DNA from: Methylophilaceae bacterium
GTDB lineage: Bacteria > Pseudomonadota > Gammaproteobacteria > Burkholderiales > Methylophilaceae
Assembly: GCA_028351715.1 (NCBI GenBank)
Contig: JAOMKM010000002.1
Location: forward strand, 1-64,000
Direction of reading: 5' to 3'
DNA length: 64,000 nucleotides
Part shown: positions 47,054 through 56,692 of the stretch, one piece after another
How the letters are laid out: the number at the start of each line of letters is the position of its first letter
Position numbering within the stretch: the stretch's first letter is position 1
Translations under genes and position numbers: made by a program
The notes under the pieces: generated by a model
Database searches by the model: none
Told to the model about the DNA's origin: nothing
What the model saw: only the letters and a program-made list of their open reading frames with translations

Positions 47054-47952
47054 TATTCAATAATTATAAAACTGATATTTGGGCAATTGGAGTAGTTAAA
47101 ATGCCTATTGATAAATTTATAAAAACTACTGAAGCTCCAAAAATAAAATGGATTTTTCCTAAGAAAAATTTTACTTTTCTTGCTGACCCTTTTGGTATTT
47201 GGAAAGATAATAAGCTCTATATTTTTTATGAGGGATTTGATTATAGATTTAAAAAAGGAAGAATTGACTGTACAGTTTTAAATAAAAATTTTAAGGAAAT
47301 TGAGAGTTTTATAGTTTTAGATGAAAGCTTTCATTTGTCATATCCTTTTATTGTTGAGGATAATAATAGTATTTATATAATTCCGGAATCAAGCAGAGCA
47401 GAAAAAACTCTAATTTATAAGTTTAAAGAATTTCCTAGAAAGCTTGAGCCAGTAGGGGAGTTGATACCTAACCTTGGTATGGTTGATCCAAGCCTTATTA
47501 AATATCAAGGAAAGTGGTGGTGCTTTTATTCGTTATTTGACAAAAATGACACAGCTAATGGAGATTTACATATTGCATATTCTAAAAATTTACTAGGACC
47601 ATGGAAAAAGCATCCTAAAAATCCAGTAATAGTTGACTATGGAAGCTCCAGAATGGGAGGCAAACCTTTTTTATTAAGAGGTGATCTTCATCTGCCAATT
47701 CAGGATAGTGAAACTACTTATGGGGCAAAATTAAAAATTATAAAAGTTGATTTATTGAATGAGAATAATTTTAAAGGGTCGCTAATAAAAATAATAAATC
47801 CTTTTTTCCATAAACGCTATAACCAAGGCATTCATACATTATCTGATACAGGATCAGCTACCCTAATCGATTCTAAAAGAATTGATACTTCACCAGTCCG
47901 ATTTTGGATCAATATGCAAAGAAGACTATATAGGGCATTAGGATTAACATGA
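47050..47952 (+). CDS. GINT1-N-like / GH43-like five-blade propeller protein
   Basis: 300 residues of mostly beta structure. Repeats FLADPFGIWKDNKLYIFYEG, SYPFIVEDNNSIYIIPES, MVDPSLIKYQGKWWCFYS and GPWKKHPKNPVI suggest the five-bladed propeller seen in glucosamine inositolphosphorylceramide transferase N-terminal domains and GH43-like enzymes. No signal peptide. In glycan clusters such proteins are thought to transfer or modify a sugar; the reaction is unknown. Confidence 0.65.
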   Translation: MIFNNYKTDIWAIGVVKMPIDKFIKTTEAPKIKWIFPKKNFTFLADPFGIWKDNKLYIFYEGFDYRFKKGRIDCTVLNKNFKEIESFIVLDESFHLSYPFIVEDNNSIYIIPESSRAEKTLIYKFKEFPRKLEPVGELIPNLGMVDPSLIKYQGKWWCFYSLFDKNDTANGDLHIAYSKNLLGPWKKHPKNPVIVDYGSSRMGGKPFLLRGDLHLPIQDSETTYGAKLKIIKVDLLNENNFKGSLIKIINPFFHKRYNQGIHTLSDTGSATLIDSKRIDTSPVRFWINMQRRLYRALGLT

Positions 47953-49868
47953 AGATTTTACATATTATGGGTGGAGCAAATGATGGGGGCGCTGAAATAT
48001 TTTTTGCAGATGCATTACTAGCATTAAATAATAAAAAAATTGACCAGCAAGCAATAGTTAATAAATGCTATAAAAAGATAAATCAATTAGATAATCTAAG
48101 CATTTCAATTCATCAGGCGTCGTTTAATAAAATATTTAAATGGGGCACAAAAAAAATAATTGAAAAAGTTGTAGCTGATTTTAAGCCTGATATTATTCAT
48201 TACTGGATGGGGCGAGCATCTAGCTTTATGATCAAGGGGCCTCACGTTAATATTGGTTGGCATAGTGGTTATCGAGGAGTTGAGAGGTTTAGAGGATGCG
48301 ACTTTCATCTAGCCTTAACTAAAGAATTAAAGGCACATTTAGTGAATCATAAGTTACCAGAAAAAAATATTTTCATATTGCCTATCTATGCCCCTTACCT
48401 AAAAGCAGAATCAATAAAACGTGAAGTCTTTAATACTCCAATAAAAAGTCCATTATTGCTAACTATGGCAAGGCTCCATCCAGTGAAAGGACTAGATATA
48501 TTATTAGATGCAATGGTTGAAATACCCAAGGCTTATTTATGGATTGCAGGTTCGGGAGAGCTTGAATCTCAACTTAAACAACAAGCAAAGAAATTGGGAA
48601 TAGAAAATAGAATAAAATTTTTAGGTTGGAGGGACGATAAGGAAGCACTAATGGCGGCAGCTGATCTTTTTGTCTTCCCCTCAAGAAATGATGCTTTTGG
48701 TGCAGTTATGCTTGAGGCATGGGCACACAAAATCCCATTTATAGCCACAAAAGCTCCTGGACCAAAGGCTTATATAAAGAATAAAATTGATGGGGTGTTA
48801 GTAGATATTGATAGTCCAAAAAAATTAAGCAAAGCAATTAAGATGACAATTAATAATATTCCTTTGCAAAAAAAGTTAATCAAAAACGGATATAAAAGAT
48901 ACCAAAAAGAGTTTACTGAAAAAGCCTTTGTTTTGAATGTAACTAATATATATAAAGAAATACTAAATCTCCAGAAAATAATGATTAAAAAAATATTAAT
49001 AATTAAGCATGGAGCATTAGGAGACATGATTCAGGCTGATGGGATGATGCAAGATATCCGGAGGACTTACCCTAAAGTAAGAATAATTCTCTTAACAACA
49101 AAGTCACACGCAGAACTTTATAAACATGCACCTTTCATTGATGAAATTATCATTGATGAGAGAAAGCCATTTTGGAAAGTAAAATCGATTATTGATTTAG
49201 CTAGTAAGCTTCTAGATTTAAATATTGATAAGGTTATTGATCTACAGAACTCCAGAAGAACTAGATATTATAAAAAATTTATACTAAATAAAATTCAATG
49301 GAATGATACATCAAACATAATTGATGAAGATTCTGGATTTGAGACTCAATTAACTCTATTAAGAAATATGGGAGTAAAGATTAAATTCTCGCAATCTCCA
49401 AATATACAATGGACAACTAAGAATGTATCAAAGTTATTGGGGAATCAGAATATTAGAAGAAAATTTGTTGTTCTAATACCTGGATCGTCAAAAAAAAATC
49501 AAGAAAAAAGATGGCCTCATTTTCCTTTATTAGAAAAACTATTGATTAAAAATAAAATTTCAGTTCTAACTTTGCTTGGGGATGAAGAGAAAAATTTAGA
49601 GTCTAGTTTTCAAGGCCCTGTTTTAAAAAATTTAAGTTGGTTCGAGCTAGCTGGATGCCTTAATGAGTCATCATTTGTTATTGGAAATGATTCTGGACCA
49701 ACATTTTTAGCTTCTTATTTAAACAAAAAAGGATTGGCACTTTTTGGTCCAACAACTTCAGCAAAAGCAACTAGCATATTTATAATTGGATCATTTAAAG
49801 CTATTGAGGCTGATAATTTAGAAAAATTAAAACCTATTGATGTTTATAACAGCTTTAAGAATTTTTAA
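47949..49868 (+). CDS. Fusion of GT4 glycosyltransferase and GT9 heptosyltransferase-like domain
   Basis: 639 residues. Residues 1-344 are a GT4 transferase: ILHIMGGANDGGAEIFF, MARLHPVKGLDILLDA, FPSRNDAFGAVMLEAWA. From Met345 a second protein begins with MIKKILIIKHGALGDMIQ, the standard start of GT9 ADP-heptose transferases, and ends with GNDSGPTFLASYLNKKGLALFGPT. The join is only a few residues (NLQKI), as if an upstream stop had been lost; the internal ATG at 48981 could still start a separate GT9 product. It probably adds two sugars of the LPS core in sequence. Confidence 0.88.
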   Translation: MKILHIMGGANDGGAEIFFADALLALNNKKIDQQAIVNKCYKKINQLDNLSISIHQASFNKIFKWGTKKIIEKVVADFKPDIIHYWMGRASSFMIKGPHVNIGWHSGYRGVERFRGCDFHLALTKELKAHLVNHKLPEKNIFILPIYAPYLKAESIKREVFNTPIKSPLLLTMARLHPVKGLDILLDAMVEIPKAYLWIAGSGELESQLKQQAKKLGIENRIKFLGWRDDKEALMAAADLFVFPSRNDAFGAVMLEAWAHKIPFIATKAPGPKAYIKNKIDGVLVDIDSPKKLSKAIKMTINNIPLQKKLIKNGYKRYQKEFTEKAFVLNVTNIYKEILNLQKIMIKKILIIKHGALGDMIQADGMMQDIRRTYPKVRIILLTTKSHAELYKHAPFIDEIIIDERKPFWKVKSIIDLASKLLDLNIDKVIDLQNSRRTRYYKKFILNKIQWNDTSNIIDEDSGFETQLTLLRNMGVKIKFSQSPNIQWTTKNVSKLLGNQNIRRKFVVLIPGSSKKNQEKRWPHFPLLEKLLIKNKISVLTLLGDEEKNLESSFQGPVLKNLSWFELAGCLNESSFVIGNDSGPTFLASYLNKKGLALFGPTTSAKATSIFIIGSFKAIEADNLEKLKPIDVYNSFKNF

Positions 49869-51069
49869 GAGCAAGTACCCAGCCAGAAAATAGCCAGATA
49901 GTTGCGGCTATCCAGTTATTGAAAAGGCTCATGCCACCAATTAATGGGAAAAATGAAATAAAGAGGAGAGTAAAACCAAAAAAGAAATAGAGCCACTTTT
50001 TTTGTGAAAGATGTTCTTTGAGGGCACTAATACCAATAGAAACAATCATTAAGTAGTATAAGAAAAATCCAACAATACCTGTTTCTGAAAGTAATTCAAA
50101 TGAAATATTATGAGGGTGTGCACACACAGACACACCTGTATTTTTAAAATCTTGTGCTATACATTCCAATCTATATTGATGAATCCCAACGCCAAAAATG
50201 GGTGATTGCATCCAGACGTTATATGCACTTTGATAAACTATTCCATAGTCTGAGCTATAAAAGTTACTTAACTTATCTAGTATTCCAATTACCTGTCTTT
50301 CAAATATCATTGTAAAGTTAAATGCTAAAACGGCAACAAAACTAAGAAATACAAAGCAACCTAATGAAATAATTCTTCTATAGTTTGGATATTGAAAATA
50401 TAGAGCCGCCAAAGAGAGCATTGAACCCGATAGTGCTAATATTAAAGCCATGCGCTCACCAGTAATGAATACTGTCAAAAGCATTGTTGTAGTAATAATA
50501 AGAATTAAAAAAATTTTCTTTTTAGGATTATTAAATTGTGAAAAAAGAATTCCAATATAAAATAGAATAAAAGTAAGTCTTGCAAGAAAAATACCAGGAA
50601 CACTATTGTTTTCTCTAAATGGCCCAGTTAATCTATCGCCTTGTAAAGGCAGATACCCAAAAATATCTACTCGAAAAAAGTACTGCCACCATGTATCAAA
50701 CGCAATAAAAATTAAAGTAACTGCCATTACAGCTAATAGTTTTTTTTGATTAATTTGGGATTTCAAAAGCCAATATGAAAGAGCCATAGCAAATAGCGGC
50801 CAGCGAATAAAGGCTAATGAGTACAAGAGACTTCCTTTGGTATTAATGCTCATAGGGGTATTAATAAACAAAAGATAGCCAACAAAAATTAGTGAGCATA
50901 AAAACCATTTCTCACCAAGCCATTCCCAATCCTGAAGTTTATAGGATCGGTATAAAAAAATAAGGCCAATACTTACTATCGTAATATCTGCAGCTGATCT
51001 TGAGAAGATCAATAGAATAGGCAGTAAAAAAACAATATTTTTTTCAAATAATTTTAAAAACGAAGACAT
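49855..51069 (-). CDS. O-antigen ligase/polymerase family membrane protein
   Basis: 404 residues, about 10-12 membrane helices with the large periplasmic loop of the Wzy/WaaL family (GVGIHQYRLECIAQDF, VCAHPHNISFELLSETGIVGF), whose His is characteristic. It likely ligates a glycan to lipid A-core. WaaL and Wzy cannot be distinguished by eye. Convergent with the fused transferase, overlapping it by 14 bases. Confidence 0.85.
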   Translation of the reverse strand: MSSFLKLFEKNIVFLLPILLIFSRSAADITIVSIGLIFLYRSYKLQDWEWLGEKWFLCSLIFVGYLLFINTPMSINTKGSLLYSLAFIRWPLFAMALSYWLLKSQINQKKLLAVMAVTLIFIAFDTWWQYFFRVDIFGYLPLQGDRLTGPFRENNSVPGIFLARLTFILFYIGILFSQFNNPKKKIFLILIITTTMLLTVFITGERMALILALSGSMLSLAALYFQYPNYRRIISLGCFVFLSFVAVLAFNFTMIFERQVIGILDKLSNFYSSDYGIVYQSAYNVWMQSPIFGVGIHQYRLECIAQDFKNTGVSVCAHPHNISFELLSETGIVGFFLYYLMIVSIGISALKEHLSQKKWLYFFFGFTLLFISFFPLIGGMSLFNNWIAATIWLFSGWVLALKNS

Positions 51070-51139
51070 GATTATTGGTAGTTTCTTTTAGATTTTGTTT
51101 ACTATAGATTAATATACTACTTTATCCAAAAAAATTATT

Positions 51140-52036
51140 ATGCCAAAAAATATACTACTAGTTTCAGGTGGCGACACAAAATACTTTAATCTTCTTTGCG
51201 AGCTATTAAATTCTATTAGAAATTTACCTGATGGAGATAGGATAAATTTAGCTTTTCTAGATGGTGGATTAAAAGAAAAAGAAATCAATTTTTTTAAAAA
51301 GAATAATGTTAATGTTGTTGATCCAGGGTGGCGGCATCCAATTGCTGAGAAGAAATGCAAAGGGAGAGATTTTTTAAAAATTAATATTGCAAAATTACAT
51401 CTAGATAAAATTTTCCCTGAATATAAAATTATTATTTGGATTGATGGCGATGCCTGGTTACAAAGTACATCTGTAATTAAATTATTTGAATTGGTGGCAT
51501 TAAAAAAGAAATTGGCGATAGTTTCGCAAGCAACAAGACTACAAGAAAATCATATTTCTTTCAAAAATGCATTTTTTAATTTTGTAAAGCTAAAAAATAT
51601 TTTATATAAAAATGCAGTGCGTTCGGGTCTAAGTAGAAGTATTTGTCTTAATCTCCAAGGTAGACCTACTTTAAATGCAGGTGCTTATGGACTTCATCAA
51701 TCTTCTGGTCATTGGGAGAATTTTAGATATTGGCAAGATATCATCCTAAGAAAAGGAAGGCTATTCACCTCCGATCAGCTAGCAATGGGATTAGCTATTT
51801 GGCAAGATAATTTATCTTATGAGGCATTACCTGATATTTGTAACTACATGGGTCCTTGGCGGTGGTGTAAAAAAAGAAAAATTTTTGTTGATTACTTTGC
51901 TCCTTATGATCCAATTAGTGTAGTTCACTTGGCGGGCCAAGATAAGATGAGAGCTGACCCAAGTACTAAAATAACAATTATGGATATGAATGATGCCCCA
52001 ATTCTAAAATCATTAAGATTTCAAGGGAAATCTTAA
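51140..52036 (+). CDS. GT-A (GT8-like) glycosyltransferase
   Basis: 298 residues: N-terminal ILLVSGGDTKYFNLLCELLNSIRN, metal-binding DxD motif in IIWIDGDAWLQ, and RPTLNAGAYGLHQSSG plus TSDQLAMGLAIW as in GT8 proteins (LNAGV and the D-Q motif). Likely transfers a hexose during surface glycan assembly. ATG preceded by weak signal. Overlaps lpxL-like gene by one base. Confidence 0.65.
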   Translation: MPKNILLVSGGDTKYFNLLCELLNSIRNLPDGDRINLAFLDGGLKEKEINFFKKNNVNVVDPGWRHPIAEKKCKGRDFLKINIAKLHLDKIFPEYKIIIWIDGDAWLQSTSVIKLFELVALKKKLAIVSQATRLQENHISFKNAFFNFVKLKNILYKNAVRSGLSRSICLNLQGRPTLNAGAYGLHQSSGHWENFRYWQDIILRKGRLFTSDQLAMGLAIWQDNLSYEALPDICNYMGPWRWCKKRKIFVDYFAPYDPISVVHLAGQDKMRADPSTKITIMDMNDAPILKSLRFQGKS

Positions 52037-52902
52037 TGATTCAGAGTATCTTAACTGCTCTTATTAAACTAATCCTTAGAATACTTCCTCTATTTATTAT
52101 TCAATATCTAGGAATCCTATTAGGAAAACTTTTTCATTATTTAAGACCAAATATTAGGGCTATGCTTATTAAAAATATCAAAAGTACTGGAATTTTTAAA
52201 ACTAGCCATACACTCAATAATGCTATAAATGAAAATATTAATGAGACAGGCAAGACTATTATTGAGAGTTTGGCTATTTGGGCAAATTCTCAAAATAGAG
52301 TATTAAAGTGGATAAAGAATGTTAAAGGTGAAGGGTATATTGAAAAAGCTAAAAAGGTAGGAAAAGGGATAATTTTTTTGACGCCACATATGGGAGCATA
52401 TGAAATTACTTCAATTTATTATGGCTTAAACAATCCCCTTACTATTCTATATAGGCCGCCAAGAAAGAATTGGTTAGTAAAATTTATGAATGAGGGAAGA
52501 AAAAAAGGATTTATTAAATTAGCCCCAACCAAAAAAACAGGTATTAAAAAAATATTGCTTGCATTAAGAAAGGGAGAGGCTGTAGGTATTCTACCTGATC
52601 AAGTAGCTAAAAAAGGAGAGGGAGAGTGGGCCCCTTTTTTTAATAGACCTGCTTATACAATGAATTTAGCTAGTCGCTTAGCAAAGAAAACAGGCGCTTC
52701 AGTCATCATGGTCTATGGCGAAAGATTATCGTTAGGCAAAGGCTTTATAATTCACCTAGAGCCTATTAAATTGAAAGATATTAAGGGGCCGAAGGAATTG
52801 AATCAGCAATTAGAAAAACAAATCCTCAAGAATCCAACGCAATACCTTTGGAATTATGATAAACATAAGGGATGCGAATCCCAATTAGATAATGTTGCAT
52901 AG
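52036..52902 (+). CDS. Lipid A acyltransferase (LpxL/HtrB family)
   Basis: 288 residues: N-terminal membrane anchor, catalytic Hx4E motif HMGAYE, LYRPPRKNWLVK, and GILPDQVAKKGEGEWAPFFNRPAYTM. It adds a secondary acyl chain to lipid A at the inner membrane. LpxL versus LpxM is not resolvable. The next gene starts inside its last codons. Confidence 0.93.
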   Translation: MIQSILTALIKLILRILPLFIIQYLGILLGKLFHYLRPNIRAMLIKNIKSTGIFKTSHTLNNAINENINETGKTIIESLAIWANSQNRVLKWIKNVKGEGYIEKAKKVGKGIIFLTPHMGAYEITSIYYGLNNPLTILYRPPRKNWLVKFMNEGRKKGFIKLAPTKKTGIKKILLALRKGEAVGILPDQVAKKGEGEWAPFFNRPAYTMNLASRLAKKTGASVIMVYGERLSLGKGFIIHLEPIKLKDIKGPKELNQQLEKQILKNPTQYLWNYDKHKGCESQLDNVA

Positions 52903-53842
52903 GCTAATGCTTAAAAAGTCACAGTATTCGCCTGTAAACGTAAAAAAAATTCTTTTTATAACCCTTTCAAATATTGGCGATGCAATTTTAACAACACCTA
53001 CAATACAAGCGATACATCTAAAGTATCCCAATGCTGTTATAGATATTGTCGGGGATGCTCGTTCAAGAATTATATTTCTACATTGTCCCTATATGGGAAA
53101 ATTTTATGAAAAGAAAAAACAATCAGGTTGGTTAGGAGTTATTGCTCTCTTGAGAATTCTAAGACGCACAAATTATGATATTGCAATTGATTTAAGATCT
53201 GACGGGTTACTTTATTTAATTAAAGCCAAATTCAAAATTTTTAAACTTCTAAATAAGTCAACACTATCTATGCATAGTGTAGAAAAGCACTTTTTCTCCT
53301 TAAAAGAAATTGTTAAGCCTACGATTCCTGGTTTAAAAATATGGTTGTCAAAAAAAGAGAAAATGAAAGCAAACAAATTACTTAAAGAATTTAAAAATAA
53401 AAAAATATTAGCACTTGGACTGGGGGCAAATTATGATGGGAAAATATGGCCTACTTCATCATTTTTAGAACTAGCCAATCAGCTTGAGAAGTATTTTGAT
53501 TTAATACTATTATTGGGTAGCAAAGAAGATAATAAGAGATCTTCTGTTTTCATTAAGAACTATTCTGGAGCTGTTATCGATTGTGCAGGCATTTATAGCA
53601 TACTGGAAACAACAGCATTATTAGAAAGATCAACTTTTTTTGTTGGTAATGACTCTGGCTTGGGTCATATGGCAAGTGCAGTAAATACACCATCATTTAC
53701 GGTATTTGGAATTGGTGAGCCTTGGAGGTATAGACCTTGGGGAAATAAAGCCTTATGGCACCAAGATTCAAATAATAATATTGGAGCTATACCTGGGTCA
53801 CTTGTGGCTAATGTAATTATTAAGCAGTTAAAATTAGACTAA
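52892..53842 (+). CDS. ADP-heptose:LPS heptosyltransferase (GT9)
   Basis: 316 residues with VKKILFITLSNIGDAILTTPTIQAI and FVGNDSGLGHMASAVNTPSFTVFG, the GT9 nucleotide-sugar and C-terminal motifs of WaaC/WaaF. Starts at ATG 52892 (track) or 52907, both overlapping or adjoining lpxL. It probably adds heptose to the inner core. A second GT9 domain is fused to a GT4 upstream. Confidence 0.9.
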   Translation: MLHRLMLKKSQYSPVNVKKILFITLSNIGDAILTTPTIQAIHLKYPNAVIDIVGDARSRIIFLHCPYMGKFYEKKKQSGWLGVIALLRILRRTNYDIAIDLRSDGLLYLIKAKFKIFKLLNKSTLSMHSVEKHFFSLKEIVKPTIPGLKIWLSKKEKMKANKLLKEFKNKKILALGLGANYDGKIWPTSSFLELANQLEKYFDLILLLGSKEDNKRSSVFIKNYSGAVIDCAGIYSILETTALLERSTFFVGNDSGLGHMASAVNTPSFTVFGIGEPWRYRPWGNKALWHQDSNNNIGAIPGSLVANVIIKQLKLD

Positions 53843-53852
53843 ATAAGGTTAT

Positions 53853-54326
53853 TTATATACTTTTTTTCCAGTCGCCAGATTTGCCTCCCTTTTTCCTGAT
53901 TAAGCTAATATTCTGAATATTCATTCCTCGGTCCATTGCCTTGCACATATCGTAAATAGTCAATAAACCAACGGAAACTGCTGTTAATGACTCCATTTCC
54001 ACTCCTGTCTGACCAGCACATATTGTGGTTGCAATACATTCAACCAATAAATCTTTTTCATGAATCTTAAATTCTATATCAATAGATGTTAAAGCAATTG
54101 GATGGCACATTGGAATTAGGGAGGAAGTATTCTTCGCTGCTTGGATTGCAGCAATTTTCGCAACCGTTAAAACATCACCTTTTTTATGGCCTTGAGATTT
54201 TACAAGCACTAGAGTCTGACTACTCATGGTAATTTTACCAGAGGCAATAGCCAGTCTTTGTGTTATCTCTTTTTTAGAAATATTAACCATTTTTGCATTT
54301 CCATTTCCATCTATATGTGTGAGCAT
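53853..54326 (-). CDS. moaC: Cyclic pyranopterin monophosphate synthase MoaC
   Basis: 157 residues: LTHIDGNGNAKMVNIS, GDVLTVAKIAAIQAAK, MCHPIALT and VEMESLTAVSVGLLTIYDMCKAMDRGM with catalytic Asp and Lys. Converts the MoaA product to cPMP in molybdopterin synthesis. With the MoeB-like gene it suggests molybdoenzymes such as formate dehydrogenase. Divergent from the BepA-type gene. Confidence 0.97.
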   Translation of the reverse strand: MLTHIDGNGNAKMVNISKKEITQRLAIASGKITMSSQTLVLVKSQGHKKGDVLTVAKIAAIQAAKNTSSLIPMCHPIALTSIDIEFKIHEKDLLVECIATTICAGQTGVEMESLTAVSVGLLTIYDMCKAMDRGMNIQNISLIRKKGGKSGDWKKSI

Positions 54327-54380
54327 CTAGTTTATCGCTTTATAATAAATACAATTACTATATTAACGACAATTAAAAAA

Positions 54381-55802
54381 ATGAAAAAGCTTTTATTATT
54401 GATTTATTTTTTAAGCCAAAATTTGATGGCTAATGATTTGCCAGATTTAGGTAGTTATACCGATAGTATTGTTAGCGATGTAGAGGAGGATAAAATCGCC
54501 AAACAAATTCTATATCAGGTTAATCAAAGTCCTATTGTGGTCCGCGACGTTGAAATTGACGACTATCTTACAGGCTTAGGCCGTCGCTTAATGACTGGAA
54601 CTTCGATTGCTCATCGAAATATAGAATTCTTTATTTTAAATGATTCAACTATCAATGCATTTGCTATGTTGGGTGGCGTAATTGGTGTTCATACAGGTTT
54701 ATTCTTAGCAGCCAATACTGAATCTCAATTGGCTAGTGTATTAGGTCACGAGATTGCTCATCTTTCTCAGAAACATTTACCTCGAATTATTGCCAAACAA
54801 CAGCGTGATAGTTACAAATCATATCTTGCATTAGCATTTGCTTTGTTGTTATCCCGCTCAAACCCAGAGCTAGCATCTGCAACTCAGACCATAGCTAGCG
54901 CATCTGCAATTCAAAACACCCTTGATTTTACAAGAAAACATGAAAAAGAGGCAGATAGAGAGGGGCTTAAAATTTTAGATCGCGCAGGCTTTGATGTAAG
55001 AGCCTCTATTGAGTTTTTTAAAACTATGCAAAAAGGTAACCAATTTAGTGGGGGTACTGCCCCTGCATTCTTAAGGACTCATCCGATCACGAGTGATCGT
55101 ATTAGCGATATTCAGGATCGATTAAGTGAATATCCATATAAACAAAGAATAGATTCCGATTATTTCTATTATGTTAAGGGAAAGATAAAAGCATTTCTTG
55201 AAGAAGAAAAAACTATCATAACTATTCTTGAGAGAAATATTAAAAATAAAACATATATTAATGAAGCTGGAGAAAGATTTGGTTTAGCTTATGCATATTT
55301 ACGTAACAACATGATTCTTAAAGCAAGAAGTGAATTAGAGTATATAAAAAAAGAAAAGACACCTAATGCAATGTTGCTTAATTTAGAGGCAATTATTTTG
55401 GTTCAGGAGGGCAAGCAAAAGGAGGCTACTCAGCTTTATAAAAAAGGATTATTAATGTTTCCAAATCATCGAGCTTTTGTTTATGGTTTAGCCGAACACT
55501 ATATTAGGTCATCCAAAATAACTATAGCAATAGATTTATTACAGGATTATTTATTAATCTATCCCAAAGACCCTAATCTTTATGAATTAATGGCAAAAGC
55601 ACAGGCTGTTAAGGGAAAAGTTTTATTGCAACATGAGAATTTAGCCGAGGCATTTTATTATCGTTACAATATAAGAGAAGCAATTAGCCTTTTAGATCTT
55701 GCTGCGCGTGCACAGGATGGTAACTTTTATGAAAAGTCTCGAGTAGAATCAAGATTAAAAGAGTTAAAAAAAGAGTGGGAACAATTTAGTAAGGGATTAT
55801 AA
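54381..55802 (+). CDS. bepA: Periplasmic M48 metalloprotease with TPRs (BepA-like)
   Basis: 473 residues from ATG 54381, which begins a clean signal peptide (KKLLLLIYFLSQNLMA); the track start is 41 codons too early and runs through the moaC promoter. Zinc motif HEIAH at residues 123-127, third ligand in EKEADREGLKIL, then TPR repeats in the C-terminal half (NAMLLNLEAIILVQEGKQKEA). BepA maintains outer-membrane proteins such as LptD, consistent with the LPS genes here. Confidence 0.9.
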   Translation: MKKLLLLIYFLSQNLMANDLPDLGSYTDSIVSDVEEDKIAKQILYQVNQSPIVVRDVEIDDYLTGLGRRLMTGTSIAHRNIEFFILNDSTINAFAMLGGVIGVHTGLFLAANTESQLASVLGHEIAHLSQKHLPRIIAKQQRDSYKSYLALAFALLLSRSNPELASATQTIASASAIQNTLDFTRKHEKEADREGLKILDRAGFDVRASIEFFKTMQKGNQFSGGTAPAFLRTHPITSDRISDIQDRLSEYPYKQRIDSDYFYYVKGKIKAFLEEEKTIITILERNIKNKTYINEAGERFGLAYAYLRNNMILKARSELEYIKKEKTPNAMLLNLEAIILVQEGKQKEATQLYKKGLLMFPNHRAFVYGLAEHYIRSSKITIAIDLLQDYLLIYPKDPNLYELMAKAQAVKGKVLLQHENLAEAFYYRYNIREAISLLDLAARAQDGNFYEKSRVESRLKELKKEWEQFSKGL

Positions 55803-55903
55803 TAAGTAAAATATATTATACTAATATCTATAATTAATTATACATATTAAATTTTCCTCCATATACTTATCTTTCTTTTTAAATATTAGATAAGGAATTA
55901 CTA

Positions 55904-56470
55904 ATGTCTTCATTAATAAATACGGAAGTTAAGCCATTTTCGGCAACAGCCTTTCATAATGGCAAAGAAGTTGAAGTAACTGAAGCGGACCTAAAGGGTA
56001 AATGGTCGGCTGTTGTTTTTTATCCTGCCGATTTTACATTTGTATGCCCAACAGAGCTTGGTGATATTGCAGATCATTATGACGAGCTTCAAAAAATAGG
56101 CGTTGAAGTTTATACAGTTTCAACTGACACTCACTTCACTCATAAAGCATGGCATGATGCTTCTGATACGATTAAAAAAATAAAGTTTCCAATGATCGGA
56201 GATCCAACAGGAACAATGACAAGAAACTTCGATGTAATGATCGAGGAAGCAGGATTAGCTCTTAGAGGTTCATTTATAATTAACCCTGAAGGTATTATAA
56301 AGACTGCAGAAGTAAATGATCTAGGTATTGGTCGATCAGCAACTGATCTTCTTAGAAAAATTCAAGCAGCTCAACACGTAGCAGCAAATCCAAACCAAGC
56401 CTGCCCTGCTTCATGGAAACCAGGGGAAGAAGCACTTACTCCTTCATTAGACCTAGTTGGAAAAATTTAA
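55904..56470 (+). CDS. ahpC: Alkyl hydroperoxide reductase AhpC
   Basis: 188-residue 2-Cys peroxiredoxin: peroxidatic Cys48 in FTFVCPTE and resolving Cys167 in NQACPASW. Reduces peroxides using electrons from AhpF, encoded downstream. ATAAGGAA lies just before ATG. A 14-base AT palindrome (TATAATTAATTATA) lies in the promoter region, but no convincing OxyR site was seen. Confidence 0.97.
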   Translation: MSSLINTEVKPFSATAFHNGKEVEVTEADLKGKWSAVVFYPADFTFVCPTELGDIADHYDELQKIGVEVYTVSTDTHFTHKAWHDASDTIKKIKFPMIGDPTGTMTRNFDVMIEEAGLALRGSFIINPEGIIKTAEVNDLGIGRSATDLLRKIQAAQHVAANPNQACPASWKPGEEALTPSLDLVGKI

Positions 56471-56500
56471 ATAATTTATATTTTTTGATAAGAGGTAACG

Positions 56501-56626
56501 ATGAAAATAATTAAAAAATCCTACATTATTATAATTAATGATGAAGAGAAAAATATGGAAGAAGTTTGTGGTTTAGATAAAAAATGTCAGAAAAGATGGT
56601 TGGAAGCTCAATCAGATTGTATTTGA
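56501..56626 (+). CDS. Small Cys-containing ORF between ahpC and ahpF
   Basis: 41 codons, too short for the ORF track. ATG is preceded by AAGAGG at 5 bases. The peptide is lysine-rich and hydrophobic at the start (KIIKKSYIIIIND) and ends CGLDKKCQKRWLEAQSDCI, with three cysteines (C23, C29, C40). It resembles nothing I recognise. Placed inside the peroxide-defence operon, it could be a redox peptide, or it could be untranslated. Confidence 0.55.
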   Translation: MKIIKKSYIIIINDEEKNMEEVCGLDKKCQKRWLEAQSDCI

Positions 56627-56643
56627 ATTACAACTTAATGATG

Positions 56644-56665
56644 TTGGGCCAGAGCCTTGGCCCAA
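56644..56665 (+). other. Hairpin between the small ORF and ahpF
   Basis: Perfect 8-bp inverted repeat TTGGGCCA / TGGCCCAA with a 6-base loop and GC-rich centre. No U-tract follows, so it is more likely an mRNA-stability or processing element that adjusts ahpC versus ahpF expression than a terminator. Confidence 0.5.
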
Positions 56666-56692
56666 TTCCTAATAATTATGGATTGATAGTAA

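Noticed and set aside
53840-53867. AT-only hairpin TAAATAA/TTATTTA followed by T7 between the heptosyltransferase and moaC
   Set aside because: The loop is too small (2 bases), the stem is all A-T, and it overlaps both stop codons; too weak for a terminator call.
54258-54380. N-terminal extension of the BepA-like ORF
   Set aside because: It runs through the moaC leader and lacks conservation; the signal peptide and normal start begin at 54381.
55829-55842. 14-base palindrome TATAATTAATTATA upstream of ahpC
   Set aside because: Consists only of A and T and does not fit the OxyR spacing; could arise by composition.
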